From positions 164,010 through 228,009 of the forward strand of contig JAKOTN010000159.1 in assembly GCA_029776255.1 (NCBI GenBank): DNA of 64,000 nucleotides, written 5' to 3'. Below are positions 51,923-61,893 of the stretch, one piece after another. This DNA comes from Pseudomonadota bacterium. Lineage in GTDB: Bacteria; Pseudomonadota; Gammaproteobacteria; Burkholderiales; Rhodocyclaceae. A program made the position numbers and the translations under genes. The notes below the pieces were generated by a model, which worked only from the letters and a program-made list of their open reading frames with translations, had not been told where the DNA came from and searched no databases. How positions within the stretch are numbered: position 1 is the first letter of the stretch; each line of letters starts with the position of its first letter.

Positions 51923-54601
51923 TCAGTCGTCGAAAAGAATATTCAGCGCGCGCGCTCGGGCGACGGCTTCGCGACGATTCGATGCCCGCAATTTGGCGTA
52001 GATATTTTGCGTATGGCGTTTGACCGTTGCCCGTGAGATGCAGAGTTGATCCGAAATCTCGAGGTTGCTGAGTTTCTCCGCCAGCAGCTTGAGGATTTTC
52101 AACTCGCGGCGGGTAATGTCGGCCTCGAGCGGCTGGCTCGCCGTTCGGTACAGCCAGTCCTGGTCGAAAGCGGCAAGCAACTGACCGATGTAGCGGGTTT
52201 GGCCGTGGTCGGGATGCAGATGTTTCAGGGGGTTGACGAGTTCATGTCCCAAATCGACGAACAGGCGGATGAAGCCGCTTGGCTGCGCAAGGGTGACGGC
52301 GCGTAGCAGACGCTCACGGGCACCGGGCTCGTCGCCCTGGGTCTGGTTCAGTAACGCTTGCAAAGCCAGCACTTCGATCAGGAAACGCAGATTGTGCCGA
52401 CCCGTCAGTTCGATCTCCAACAATTGCAGTAAACGCCCGGCCTGTTCGCGACTGGCGGAACTCCCTTCGGCAATCCAGACGCGCGCCAGGGTGAGATGCG
52501 GCGCGCTGAAGAAGCGATAGACGAAACGCACCGGGCCGGGATCGAAATTCCGCGCCCATTCCAGCGCCTCTTCGCGCCGCCCCTGGCGCAACGCCAGATC
52601 GGCCTGACAAGCCTGCGCACGAAACAGGGCCGGCAAATCGCCGTTGTGCCGCAGACGGTCGCAGACCGCGTCGACGATCTGGCGAGCCCGTTTCTCCTGC
52701 CCGAGCGCCTGACTGACCGCGGCCATGACAAAAGAAATCTCGGTGCGGTACCCGAGACGGGGCGCATGTTCGGGAGCAAGGGCCGGTAACAGCGTGGCCT
52801 CCGCCTGGGACAGCTCGTTGCGTTGATACTGCACCAGCGCCAGGAAGTGACGCCCCAGCGCCTGATTGCCTTCGGTGGCGTAACGCGCGCCGCTGAGGTT
52901 GTAATTCTGGATCGCCGTCCATTGCAAGGCCGACAAATCGGCGGCCATCCATTCGATGAAGCAACGGGTGGCCACCAATGGCGCCTGGCAGACATCGATC
53001 GGTCCCGAGGCGTGCGCGAGGGCTTGCTGAAGCGTTTGCCGGGCACCGGCCAGATCGCCGGTCATTTGCCGGGCGCCAGCCAGCACGGTATGCGCGGTGA
53101 CGCTGGCATGCGTGCGATCGGCGTGCAGATGCGATAGCGCTTTCCCGGCGGAAATCAGCGCCAGATCGGGGCGACCGTCGCAATAATCCTGCAGGCCGCG
53201 CAAGGCCAGAAGGTCGCCATGCAAGGCGTCCAGACTGGACGGCTCCATGTTGTCCCTGGTGCGAGCGATCAGTGTTTCGATGCGATCGAGTACCGCCGGC
53301 GTTTCGATATGGCGACCTTGATGGTAGAGCAGCCACGCCTTCATCATCAGCAGTTCGGCATCGCTTTCGATGGTATCCGGCGGCAACAGACCCAGGCAGC
53401 GGCCCAGACGGTGCCGCTGCTCCCTATTGATCAAGGGATTGCGATGACGGATCAGCAATCGCCCCGCCGCCCGCGCGCCGCCACCGGACAGCGCGTGCGG
53501 GACGGCGTCTTCGAGCAATCCGTGCGCCTCGAACCAATCGGCGGCCCGCTGGTGCAGCACGGCAATTTCGGTGGCCGGATAGTCGTTTTGAAGTTCCGCG
53601 CGCAGGAACGCCTGGAACAAGGGATGGTAACGGAACCATTCCTGATGATCGTCAATCGGGAAACACAGCAGCGTGCCGCTGGACAGGCCATGCATGAACG
53701 CGTGGCTGTCGAGTGCCGCGCCGCACACCGTTTCGCACAGCGACGCGCAGAAGCGGTCGAGGATGGCGGTCTCCATCAAACGCTCGCGAGGCAGCGTCGT
53801 TTGCCGGGTGCGCACGTCTTCGGCGAAATATTGCCGCACTTCCGGCAAACCACCGCCAAAACGTTTCTCGGCGGCGACTTGACACGTACTCTGCCGCAAT
53901 GCCAGGATCGCCAGCCGCGCGCCGGCCGGCCAACCTTCAATCCAGCGCTGCAGGACCGGCGCCAGATCCGTGCCGACAACCGCTTGTCCGGTGCTGCGTT
54001 CGACCAAGGCGGCGACCATGCTGTCTGGAAAGCGCAAGTCGCGGAGGCGAATTTCGCTCATCAACTCGCGAACGCGCAGAACGCCCAGCGACAGCGGCGG
54101 ATCGTGGCGGGCAACCAGCACCAGATGCAGTTCGTTCGAGGGATAGGCCAGCAGGCTGTCGAGCAAGGCATGCGTCACCGGCGAATCGATGGTGTGATAA
54201 TCGTCGAGGATCAGTACCAGCGGCGCGGAGAGCACATCGAAATCGTTGCTCAGACTGCTCGCCAAGGTCGCCGGCGATGGCGGCGACGCGCCATTCAGAT
54301 GCCGCATTGTTCCGGCGCAGTCGTCGGGCAGCACCGTGCGCACGGCGGCGACCAGATAACTGGCGAATACGAACGGATCGCTGTCGTCACGGTCCAGCGA
54401 CAGCCAGGCCGACAAACCGGCGCGCCCGGCAAGCCAGTGCGCGACCACCGACGATTTGCCGTAACCGCCCGGCGCCGACACCAGGGTCAATGGCAAGTGA
54501 CTTCCCGCTTCGAGCAAGCGCAACAGATCGCCATGCTCGACGAAATCGGCGACGACCCGTGGACGGCGTAATTTACTCATCGAAATGGGAACGGCGGGCA
54601 T
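51923..54601 (-). CDS. MalT-like LuxR-family transcription regulator
   Basis: 892 residues from ATG 54601 (AGGAGA upstream). STAND-type ATPase N-terminus with P-loop APGGYGKSSVVAHWL (~44-58), LILDDYHTIDSP and LVARHDPPLSLGVLR; central TPR-like repeats (~430-800); C-terminal LuxR HTH (TRRELKILKLLAEKLSNLEI, ISRATVKRHTQNIYAKL). The domain order equals MalT. The inducer cannot be predicted. No obvious target operon adjoins it. Confidence 0.92.
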   Translation of the reverse strand: MPAVPISMSKLRRPRVVADFVEHGDLLRLLEAGSHLPLTLVSAPGGYGKSSVVAHWLAGRAGLSAWLSLDRDDSDPFVFASYLVAAVRTVLPDDCAGTMRHLNGASPPSPATLASSLSNDFDVLSAPLVLILDDYHTIDSPVTHALLDSLLAYPSNELHLVLVARHDPPLSLGVLRVRELMSEIRLRDLRFPDSMVAALVERSTGQAVVGTDLAPVLQRWIEGWPAGARLAILALRQSTCQVAAEKRFGGGLPEVRQYFAEDVRTRQTTLPRERLMETAILDRFCASLCETVCGAALDSHAFMHGLSSGTLLCFPIDDHQEWFRYHPLFQAFLRAELQNDYPATEIAVLHQRAADWFEAHGLLEDAVPHALSGGGARAAGRLLIRHRNPLINREQRHRLGRCLGLLPPDTIESDAELLMMKAWLLYHQGRHIETPAVLDRIETLIARTRDNMEPSSLDALHGDLLALRGLQDYCDGRPDLALISAGKALSHLHADRTHASVTAHTVLAGARQMTGDLAGARQTLQQALAHASGPIDVCQAPLVATRCFIEWMAADLSALQWTAIQNYNLSGARYATEGNQALGRHFLALVQYQRNELSQAEATLLPALAPEHAPRLGYRTEISFVMAAVSQALGQEKRARQIVDAVCDRLRHNGDLPALFRAQACQADLALRQGRREEALEWARNFDPGPVRFVYRFFSAPHLTLARVWIAEGSSASREQAGRLLQLLEIELTGRHNLRFLIEVLALQALLNQTQGDEPGARERLLRAVTLAQPSGFIRLFVDLGHELVNPLKHLHPDHGQTRYIGQLLAAFDQDWLYRTASQPLEADITRRELKILKLLAEKLSNLEISDQLCISRATVKRHTQNIYAKLRASNRREAVARARALNILFDD

Positions 54602-54744
54602 GGTGCCTTCTCCTGGCCGCGGCGGCGACCGAACGAGCAAACGAACATGGGAGAATCATACGTGCCAACCGGAATACGTGCCAATCGGTGTTCCGGCAGC
54701 ACAATGTATCGTTAAGCGCCGGCGGTGCCGACTTCTGTCGTCGC

Positions 54745-55647
54745 TCAGTGCTTTTCGCTGTCGAGCAACGCGGCAATCTGAATATCCTTTTCCTGCCAGA
54801 GAGTTTGCAGCCAGTGCTGGAATGCCTGGCGAACCGCTGCGTCGTTGGCGTAATCGCCGCTCGCCAGATCGCGGGGAACCGGCAGATTGCGTACCCGCAC
54901 CCGCACGCACCGCAGCCGACCGCACAAAAAATCCCAAAAATTCGGCGCGCCGTCGGGATAGACCAGCGTGACGTCGAGAATGGCATGGAATTTTTCGCCC
55001 ATGACATTGAGAGCCAGGGCAATTCCGCCGGCCTTCGGCCGAAGCAGATGGCGATACGGCGACCGCTGACGCTGGTGTTTGAGCGCGGTAAACCGCGTGC
55101 CCTCGCAGAAGTTCACGACGCTGGTCGGAATCAATGAAAACTTCTCGCAGGCAATGCGCGTCGCCTCCTGGTCCTGGCGGCGCAAGCCGGGATTTTTCCG
55201 CAGTTCCTCTTCGCCATGGCGGCGCATGAAGGGAAATTCCAGCGCCCACCACGCCAAGCCCATCACCGGCACCCAAATCAACTGTTGTTTAAGGAAGAAT
55301 TTGAGCAGCGGGATGCGGCCGGTCAACAAATGCTGCAACACCAGGATGTCGACCCACGATTGATGATTGCAGTTGACCAGATACCAGCCACGCGGAGTCA
55401 GCCCGGAAATCCCCTCCACATCCCAGCGCGTGGCCTGGGTCAGAGCCATCCAGCCGCTGTTGCAGCGAATCCAGGCTTCGGCGACGCGCACCAGGAGCGG
55501 ATCGAGCCGCAATCGAGCGGCGCGAAACGGCAACAAGCACTTCACCATCGCCAGCAGCAACAGAAAAGGCACCCAGAACAGGGTGTTCAACACAAGCAGC
55601 AGCGAAGCGAGCAAACCGATCAGCGGAGCGGGTAAAAAACCGGGCAT
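54745..55647 (-). CDS. Lysophospholipid acyltransferase, YihG-type PlsC family
   Basis: 300 residues. One or two N-terminal membrane helices, then the acyltransferase motifs HX4D (NCNHQSWVDILVLQ), FFLKQQLIWVPVMGL, and the acceptor-site FCEGTRFT. The longer length than PlsC and the motif order fit the YihG/AcT4 group. It esterifies lysophosphatidic acid at the inner membrane. Confidence 0.85.
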   Translation of the reverse strand: MPGFLPAPLIGLLASLLLVLNTLFWVPFLLLLAMVKCLLPFRAARLRLDPLLVRVAEAWIRCNSGWMALTQATRWDVEGISGLTPRGWYLVNCNHQSWVDILVLQHLLTGRIPLLKFFLKQQLIWVPVMGLAWWALEFPFMRRHGEEELRKNPGLRRQDQEATRIACEKFSLIPTSVVNFCEGTRFTALKHQRQRSPYRHLLRPKAGGIALALNVMGEKFHAILDVTLVYPDGAPNFWDFLCGRLRCVRVRVRNLPVPRDLASGDYANDAAVRQAFQHWLQTLWQEKDIQIAALLDSEKH

Positions 55648-55683
55648 GGCTCAAACGACGAGGAATGGAAATAGTTAGGTAGA

Positions 55684-56610
55684 TTACATCGAGGTTTCGG
55701 CCACCGGGGATTCCGTGACCGCGGCACCCGCCGGTACCATGAGGCTGGCATCCAGCATCGCGCGGCGGGTCAGAGGAGTTTCCAAGGTGATGCGGCCAAG
55801 CCGTCCATCGCGATAGTCCTGCAACAATATCTTGGCCGCCTTTTGAAAATCGACCTCACCGCCGCGCATGCGCAAGCCGCGCCGGCGGGCGATGCCTTCG
55901 ATGACCGCCACCGCGTCGCCCTCGCCGGGTCCCGCCGGCGGCAAGCCATAGCGTTCGACCAGCAGCGCCGGATAGCGCTCAAGCAGCACGCCGGCGAGAA
56001 AAATCGCCACTTCGTCGTCGATCATCGCGTTGCGGCCGACCGCATGGCTGGCGGCCAGCATCAGACCGTCGCTGGGGTATTCAATCTTCGGCCACAGCAA
56101 ACCCGGCGTATCGGTAATCGTATGGCGCACGTCCAGTTGGGAAGTTTGCTGCGTCTTGGTCACCGCCGGTTCGTCGCCGACCTTGGCCAGCTTGCGTTTG
56201 AGCAGCACGTTCATCAGCGTCGACTTGCCGACGTTCGGAATGCCCATGATCATCATTCGCAGCGGCTTGGTGTTATCGCTACGATGCGGCGCCAGTTTCT
56301 GGCACAGAGCGGGCAGACGCGCCACGTCGCCGGGCTTGCGGCACGACACCGCCACCGCTCGCACGCCGTCCTGAGCGTTGAAATGGTCGATCCATAGCTG
56401 CGTCGCCAGCGGATCGGCCAGATCGGCCTTGTTCAGCACTTTCAGGCAGGCGCGCTGGCGATGCAGGCGGAGTTCATGCACCATCGGATTGGTGCTCGCG
56501 GCCGGCAGGCGCGCGTCGACCACTTCGATCACCACGTCGATGGTCGCCATGGTTTCAGCGGCTTTTTTTCGCGCCGAAGTCATGTGACCGGGATACCACT
56601 GAATGGTCAT
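55684..56610 (-). CDS. ylqF: Ribosome biogenesis GTPase YlqF/RbgA
   Basis: 308 residues. A circularly permuted GTPase: G4 NKADL comes first, then G1 GIPNVGKSTLMNVLL and G3 DTPGLLWPKIE. N-terminal IQWYPGHMTSARKKA and the C-terminal helical domain match RbgA/YlqF, which matures the large ribosomal subunit. It is divergent from a methyltransferase gene 129 bases away. Confidence 0.93.
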   Translation of the reverse strand: MTIQWYPGHMTSARKKAAETMATIDVVIEVVDARLPAASTNPMVHELRLHRQRACLKVLNKADLADPLATQLWIDHFNAQDGVRAVAVSCRKPGDVARLPALCQKLAPHRSDNTKPLRMMIMGIPNVGKSTLMNVLLKRKLAKVGDEPAVTKTQQTSQLDVRHTITDTPGLLWPKIEYPSDGLMLAASHAVGRNAMIDDEVAIFLAGVLLERYPALLVERYGLPPAGPGEGDAVAVIEGIARRRGLRMRGGEVDFQKAAKILLQDYRDGRLGRITLETPLTRRAMLDASLMVPAGAAVTESPVAETSM

Positions 56611-56739
56611 GCGCAGTCCGACAATAAAAGGGAATCGCGATTATCCCACCGCTTCATCCCGTCCACCGGCTTTACGAACGTCGCGGCGACCGGCAAAGCG
56701 CTAAAATGCCGCTCTCGCCCTATTCGCAACAGGACCCGC

Positions 56740-57561
56740 TTGTCGTCTCTGCCCGAAATTCCGCCTGGACAGTCGCCCGAACTGCTCAAGGAACTGCATA
56801 TCCTGACCCGCGACGGCAAGCTAAATCAAGACAGCCGCCGCAAGCTCAAGCAGGTCGACCATCTGTGCCGGTTCATCGTCCCGCTGCTCGAGGAATCGGC
56901 CGGCGACGCCGGTGGCCCGACGCTGGCCGACCACGGCGCCGGCAAATCCTACCTCGGCTTTATACTCTACGACCGCTTCTTCAGCCGCCGCGACCACGGC
57001 CACATCTACGGTATCGAAACGCGGGCCGAACTCGTCGAGCGCTCCCGCCGACTGGCCGAACGCCTCGGTTTCGCGCGCATGTCTTTTCTTGGTCTGCGCG
57101 TCGAGGAGGCAATCGACGCGGCGGCGCTACCCGAGCGCATCGACATCGTCACCGCCCTGCACGCCTGCGACACCGCCACCGACGACGCCATCCGTTTTGC
57201 CTTGCGTAAACAGGCGAAATTCGTCGTTCTCGTGCCATGCTGCCAAGCCGAAGTCGCCACCCTGTTGCGCCGCGGAAAAGCGGCCTCCTTCGCCAAGACG
57301 CCGCTCGCGGAACTCTGGCGGCATCCGCTGCACACCCGCGAATTCGGTAGCCAGGTGACCAACGCCTTGCGTTGCCTGCAACTGGAGGCCCATGGCTATC
57401 AACTGACGGTGACTGAATTGGTCGGATGGGAACATTCGCTTAAAAATGAACTGATTATTGCCCGTTACACCGGTGTGGCGCGCGGTAACGCCACGACGCG
57501 CATCGAACAAATTCTCGACCAACTCAATCTCGACGACTTGCGCGGACGTTTTCTCGACTGA
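56740..57561 (+). CDS. Class I SAM-dependent methyltransferase
   Basis: 273 residues from TTG 56740, selected because AGGA stands five bases before it and the protein-like sequence begins there (SSLPEIPPGQSPELLKELH). The SAM site is LADHGAGKSYLGFILYDRFF; IYGIETRAELVERSRRLAERLGF binds the ribose; DIVTALHACDTATDDAIRFAL and VLVPCCQAEVA follow, the pattern of the methyltransferase-25/GSTCD-like group, probably acting on RNA. It is followed 34 bases later by a small membrane protein. Confidence 0.75.
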   Translation: MSSLPEIPPGQSPELLKELHILTRDGKLNQDSRRKLKQVDHLCRFIVPLLEESAGDAGGPTLADHGAGKSYLGFILYDRFFSRRDHGHIYGIETRAELVERSRRLAERLGFARMSFLGLRVEEAIDAAALPERIDIVTALHACDTATDDAIRFALRKQAKFVVLVPCCQAEVATLLRRGKAASFAKTPLAELWRHPLHTREFGSQVTNALRCLQLEAHGYQLTVTELVGWEHSLKNELIIARYTGVARGNATTRIEQILDQLNLDDLRGRFLD

Positions 57562-57595
57562 CGCCCGTGCCCACGCCCATTTACTGGAAACCGCC

Positions 57596-57913
57596 ATGGA
57601 AAAATGGATTACCCGCCTGACGGCCGCACTGGTTGCCGCCGGCGGTCTCGGCCTGTTCTGGACTTTCGGTGTCTTCGTCGCCGTCCCGTGGCGCGAAGAC
57701 CGGCTGCTGGCGCTCTCCGGCATCGAGATACAAGTCCTGAGCGTCGCGCTGGTCGGCGGCTTGGCCGTCACCTGGGGCGCCCTACACCTTCTGGCGATTG
57801 CCGACCGCGAACACAATCCGCAACTGTACGGCGTCTTGCGGGCCGCGTTGTTGATCGCCTCGGCGCTGTCCGTCGCCAGGGGGGCATTGTGGACCACGGC
57901 GCATTTGGCTTGA
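57596..57913 (+). CDS. Small integral membrane protein
   Basis: 105 residues. Three hydrophobic segments (LTAALVAAGGLGLFWTFGVFV, VLSVALVGGLAVTWGALHLLA, LRAALLIASALSVARGALW). No recognised domain. It lies between the methyltransferase and galU on the same strand and may share their transcript. Function unknown. Confidence 0.58.
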   Translation: MEKWITRLTAALVAAGGLGLFWTFGVFVAVPWREDRLLALSGIEIQVLSVALVGGLAVTWGALHLLAIADREHNPQLYGVLRAALLIASALSVARGALWTTAHLA

Positions 57914-57977
57914 CAGAGGCCCACACGGCGATGCCCGCGCCGGCCGCTTGAAACACCGGTCGCCGCTGTCGCACGGG

Positions 57978-57983
57978 TATAAA
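57978..57983 (+). promoter_or_regulatory. Possible -10 box of galU
   Basis: GGGTATAAAATCG contains TATAAA 36 bases before the galU ATG. No -35 of good spacing was found. Confidence 0.35.
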
Positions 57984-58019
57984 ATCGACCTTTTACCATC
58001 AGGGGTTTTACAAGCGCAC

Positions 58020-58916
58020 ATGGCAACCACGACTACCGTTGAAAAAGCTGTTTTCCCTGTCGCCGGTCTGGGGACGCGCTTCCTGCCGGCAACCAAGGCC
58101 AGCCCAAAGGAAATGCTGGCCGTCGTCGACAAGCCCTTGATCCAGTATGCCGTTGAAGAAGCCTACGCTGCCGGCATCCGGGAAATGATCTTCGTCACCG
58201 GCCGCAACAAGCGCTCGATCGAGGATCATTTCGATACCGCGTATGAACTGGAAGCGGAAATCGCCGCCGCCGGCAAGAACGATCTGATGACGCTGGTGCG
58301 CTCGATCAAACCCGACGACATGGATTGCGTCTATGTCCGCCAGCCGAAGGCGTTGGGCCTCGGGCACGCGGTGCTTTGCGCCGAACGTCTGGTGCGCGGA
58401 CAGCCCTTCGCCGTTCTGCTGGCCGACGACCTGATGCTTGGCGAGCCGCCGATCATGCGCCAAATGGCCGACCTGTATACCGAACGGCAGTGCAGCATCC
58501 TCGCCGTCCAGGAAGTTCCGGAAAATCAGACGCATCGCTACGGTATCGTCAAGGGCGACGCGCTGGAGGCGGATCTGGTCAACGTGCGTGGGCTGATCGA
58601 AAAACCGCACCCCTGCGTCGCGCCGTCCAATTTGGCGGTCGCCGGTCGTTACATCCTGACGCCGGCGGTTTTCGAATCGATTCGCCGGCAACCGCGCGGC
58701 ACCGGTGGCGAAATCCAGTTGACCGACGGGATTGCCGGCCTGCTGGCGACCGAAAAGGTCCTGGCCTATCGCTACCACGGTCAACGCTACGACTGCGGCA
58801 GCAAGCTCGGGCTGATGCAAGCCAGCGTCGTTCTTGCGGAAAGCCATCCCGAACTGGGTCCCGAGTTTTCGGCCTGGCTGGCGGCACATCGCGCCGGACA
58901 CTCCGGCGATTCGTGA
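58020..58916 (+). CDS. galU: UTP-glucose-1-phosphate uridylyltransferase GalU
   Basis: 298 residues from ATG 58020. The nucleotidyltransferase signature is FPVAGLGTRFLPATKASPKEML, followed by PLIQYAVEEAYAAGI, LGLGHAVLCAERL, LLADDLML, LIEKPHP and GEIQLTDGIAGLL. It makes UDP-glucose for capsule, LPS and trehalose-type pathways. A VanW-glycosyltransferase fusion gene follows, which may use sugar nucleotides from it, though the two are separated by 219 bases. Confidence 0.95.
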   Translation: MATTTTVEKAVFPVAGLGTRFLPATKASPKEMLAVVDKPLIQYAVEEAYAAGIREMIFVTGRNKRSIEDHFDTAYELEAEIAAAGKNDLMTLVRSIKPDDMDCVYVRQPKALGLGHAVLCAERLVRGQPFAVLLADDLMLGEPPIMRQMADLYTERQCSILAVQEVPENQTHRYGIVKGDALEADLVNVRGLIEKPHPCVAPSNLAVAGRYILTPAVFESIRRQPRGTGGEIQLTDGIAGLLATEKVLAYRYHGQRYDCGSKLGLMQASVVLAESHPELGPEFSAWLAAHRAGHSGDS

Positions 58917-59135
58917 CACCGTCGCTCACTCGGCTGGCCGAACCAAACACCAAGCAGAGCGATGATCGACGCGATGTAGGTATCGCCGCCGATTTTGTTC
59001 AATTGTCCGATTCGTCCGGCTGATTTTCCAGCCACGCGACGCCCGTACGCGCCGGCTTTATCGGCTCTCCGGCCATCCGGATGGATAGGCGCGGCCATAA
59101 AATATAATTAAATTAATTTATTGACCGGACTGGCG

Positions 59136-60935
59136 ATGGGCACCAAAACAGGTTTCAAAATTCCAACCCGCCTGGACGCCATCTGGTTTTGGCTCCGGGT
59201 CTGGGGATTGGTGCTGCTGCGCGTCGTGCGCGATCTGCACACCCCCGGTTTGCGCCGGCATGCCCGTTCCCCCCGTTTGGCGCGGGCGCCAGTGATCGCC
59301 GAATCGCGAACGCCGTTGTGGGACGACGGTCGGACGGACGAATTCGCGCTTCTGGCGGGCAAGGTCCATAACTTGCGTCTGGCCGCCAAGGCGTTCGATC
59401 GGGTCCATGTGCCAGCGCACGGTCTGCTGAGTTTCTGGCGGCAATTGGGACGGACCTCGCGCTGGCATGGCTATGTGGAAGGTCGGGAAATTCGCGAAGG
59501 TTGCGTGGTTCCGACGGTGGCGGGTGGCTTGTGCCAATTGTCCAACGCGCTGGCCAGTTGCGCGCTGCGGGCGGGCATGACGCTGGTGGAGCGGCACGCC
59601 CATTCGGCGCGGATCGAGGACGCCGCGCGGAATCGTCCAGGACCGGGGGATGCCACGGTGTTCTGGAACTATCTCGATCTGCGTTTGCGTGCCGAGTTCG
59701 CCTTCCAACTGGACGTGGCGTTGACCGCGACCGAACTCGTGGTTCGCATTCGGGCGGAAACGGCCCTCGCCGTTCCCGATCGCTTTCCACGCGTCATGCT
59801 TCTGCGCCGCTCACCGCCTGATCGCACGCCCAAACCGGTGGCGAGAGGCTGCCTGACTTGTAACGAAACCGCGTGTTTTCGGTATCGGCCCGACGCGGCT
59901 TCCGCGACCGGGCGCACGGCGATACTGGTCAACGCCTGGACACCGGAATTCGCCCGCTACCTGGAGCCGCACGCACGAGATGCGGATTGGTGCATTCCGT
60001 GGGTTCGGGCCGCCCGGCGCGGGGCCGGCGCGTGGCAAACGATGCAGATGGCTTCCGTGCGTATCGCCCGAATGGGTTCGATGCGCCGCATGGCATGGCT
60101 GCGTTGGCACGCCGTACGCAACGAAGGCGGTCGGCGCCAGGCCGCGGTAATGCAAGCGGACCACTGGCTGGCACGGGCTTACGCCAGAGCGTTGCGGCCT
60201 GAACACTCCCATCTCGTGATCGATCAAAGTCTGCTGGTGCCCTTGCGACGACTGGGCGTTCTCGGTGGCCGGCGCTATGACGTGCTGCTCCAGGCACTGC
60301 CCGCCACGGAAATTCAGCGACGGCTGGATCTGGCCCGGCAGCGCTGGCCGCAGGCCGATTCGCTAACGGATTTTCGGATCGACGATGCGTATTGCCATGA
60401 GGAACTACGTGCGCTGGAAGCCGCGCATTGCGCGATTACCCCGCATGCCGAGGTCGCGCGATATGTCCGCTCCTTCGTCGGCTTGAAAGATGTGCGTCAG
60501 TTGGCATGGGCAAGCCCGCCGGCCGCGCCGCGCATTGAGCGCGCCCACCCGGCGGGCGTTCCCACGGTCGTTTTCCCCGCCAGCGCCCTGGCACGCAAAG
60601 GGGTGTTGGATTTGGCGCACGCGCTGCGGATTTTGGGCTGGAAGTTAACCGTGCTGGGAAGTCCCGCCGAAGATCCGCGAATATGGGACGGCGTTTTCGT
60701 CAGCTATTCAAGCTACCGCGACCCGCGATGGCTGCAAGCGGCCGACGTGGTGGCGCTGCCCGCCTATATCGAACACTCGCCTCGCGCGCTGCTGCGCGCA
60801 CGTGAGGCCGGGATTCCCGTTGTCGCCACGCCAGCGTGCGGACTGCCCGCCAGTGATGGACTGCAACTTGTGCCGCCGGGAGATGTGGTGGCTTTGCTCA
60901 CAGCCTTGCGGCGGGCCGCGCCCGGTAACGAATGA
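59136..60935 (+). CDS. VanW domain fused to a glycosyltransferase-like domain
   Basis: 599 residues from ATG 59136 (TTG 59121 also possible; neither has a clear ribosome site). Residues ~90-220 are a VanW domain: GLLSFWRQLGR, EGCVVPTVAGGLCQLSNALA, ERHAHSARIEDAA and DATVFWNYLDLRL. Residues ~330-595 look like a GT-B glycosyltransferase: a C-terminal lobe with VVFPASALARKGVLDLAHAL, LQAADVVALPAYIEHSPRALL and EAGIPVVATPACGLP. VanW proteins occur near glycopeptide resistance and spore genes, with unknown chemistry. The upstream AT-rich gap holds no gene. Confidence 0.75.
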   Translation: MGTKTGFKIPTRLDAIWFWLRVWGLVLLRVVRDLHTPGLRRHARSPRLARAPVIAESRTPLWDDGRTDEFALLAGKVHNLRLAAKAFDRVHVPAHGLLSFWRQLGRTSRWHGYVEGREIREGCVVPTVAGGLCQLSNALASCALRAGMTLVERHAHSARIEDAARNRPGPGDATVFWNYLDLRLRAEFAFQLDVALTATELVVRIRAETALAVPDRFPRVMLLRRSPPDRTPKPVARGCLTCNETACFRYRPDAASATGRTAILVNAWTPEFARYLEPHARDADWCIPWVRAARRGAGAWQTMQMASVRIARMGSMRRMAWLRWHAVRNEGGRRQAAVMQADHWLARAYARALRPEHSHLVIDQSLLVPLRRLGVLGGRRYDVLLQALPATEIQRRLDLARQRWPQADSLTDFRIDDAYCHEELRALEAAHCAITPHAEVARYVRSFVGLKDVRQLAWASPPAAPRIERAHPAGVPTVVFPASALARKGVLDLAHALRILGWKLTVLGSPAEDPRIWDGVFVSYSSYRDPRWLQAADVVALPAYIEHSPRALLRAREAGIPVVATPACGLPASDGLQLVPPGDVVALLTALRRAAPGNE

Positions 60936-61036
60936 AAGGGACATCCCCGTCCCGAGGCCACGGCGGAGGCCGCAAACGGCAGCGAATGCCATGATGGGAT
61001 TTGCAGGTCACATCGAAACCACGAAAGGGGAAGTCC

Positions 61037-61893
61037 ATGAGCACTATCACGGTAGGAATCGATCTTGCCAAGAACGTCTTCACGGTGCATGGCGTTGATG
61101 ATGATGGCAAGGCGGTGCTGGTCAAGCCCAAAGTTGCCCGGGACACGCTGCTGAAGCTGGTGCCCAACCTGCCGCCGTGCCTGATCGGCATGGAAGCCTG
61201 CTCCGGCGCCCACCACTGGGCGCGGCGGTTCCGGACGCACGGCCACACCGTCCGGCTCATGGCCCCCAAGTTTATCGCCCCCTACCGCCTGTCCGGCAAG
61301 CGCGGCAAGGCCGTCGCCGCCGATGCCGCCGCCATCCGCGAATTCGGCATCGTCCTGCCCCAGAAGGTCGCCAACCCGCGGCGGCGGATCGGCGAGCACC
61401 TGGAGGATCTGCCCGGCTACGCCAACCGGTGTGTCGGCGACCTGCTGGCCCACGCCGACGTCCTCGACGAGCGCATCGCCGAATACGACCGGGCCATCGC
61501 CCAGATCGCCCGGGACGATGCCCGCAGCCGACGCCTGATGGAACTGCCCGGCATCGGCCCGACCACGGCCAGTGCCCTCCTGGCCAGCCTGGGTGGCGGC
61601 CTGGATCGGACTCACGCCCGGGCAGCAATACAGCCGCGGCGGCACGGCCCGCCGGGGGGGGGCGGATCACCCGGGCCGGCGACCGCTACCTGCGCAGCCT
61701 GCTGGTCATGGGGGCGCGTGCCATTCCCAGCGGCCTGGGAGACAAGCAGGACCGCTTCGGTCGCTGGGCGAGGAGCCTGGTGGAGCGGCGGGGCTATTGG
61801 CGGGCGGTGGTGGTCATTGCCGCCAAGAATGCGCGCCTGGCCTGGGCGGTGCTGAAGTTCGGCGAGGATTTCCGGCGGCACGCCGGCGCCTGA
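61037..61893 (+). pseudogene. IS110-family transposase, frameshifted and internally deleted
   Basis: From ATG 61037 (AGGGG before it) the frame reads STITVGIDLAKNVFTVHGVD, LPPCLIGMEACSGAHHWARR, HTVRLMAPKFIAPY, then jumps from AADAAAI to REFGIVLPQ, a deletion against the usual RuvC-like domain. The Tnp20 part has LPGIGPTTASALLASLG, after which the frame breaks: AAWIGLTPGQQYSRGG continues in another frame and GRITRAGDRYLRSLLVMGARA in a third, around a run of eight G near 61655. The end VVVIAAKNARLAWAVL is intact. The element is dead. Confidence 0.8.

Noticed and set aside
53219..54571. 450-codon plus-strand frame opposite the MalT-like regulator
   Set aside because: Its Gln/Arg/His-rich composition is that of a reversed GC-rich gene; the regulator on the other strand has full domain support.
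57948..57983. TTGAAA as -35 of the galU promoter
   Set aside because: The distance to TATAAA is 24 bases, too long for a sigma-70 promoter.
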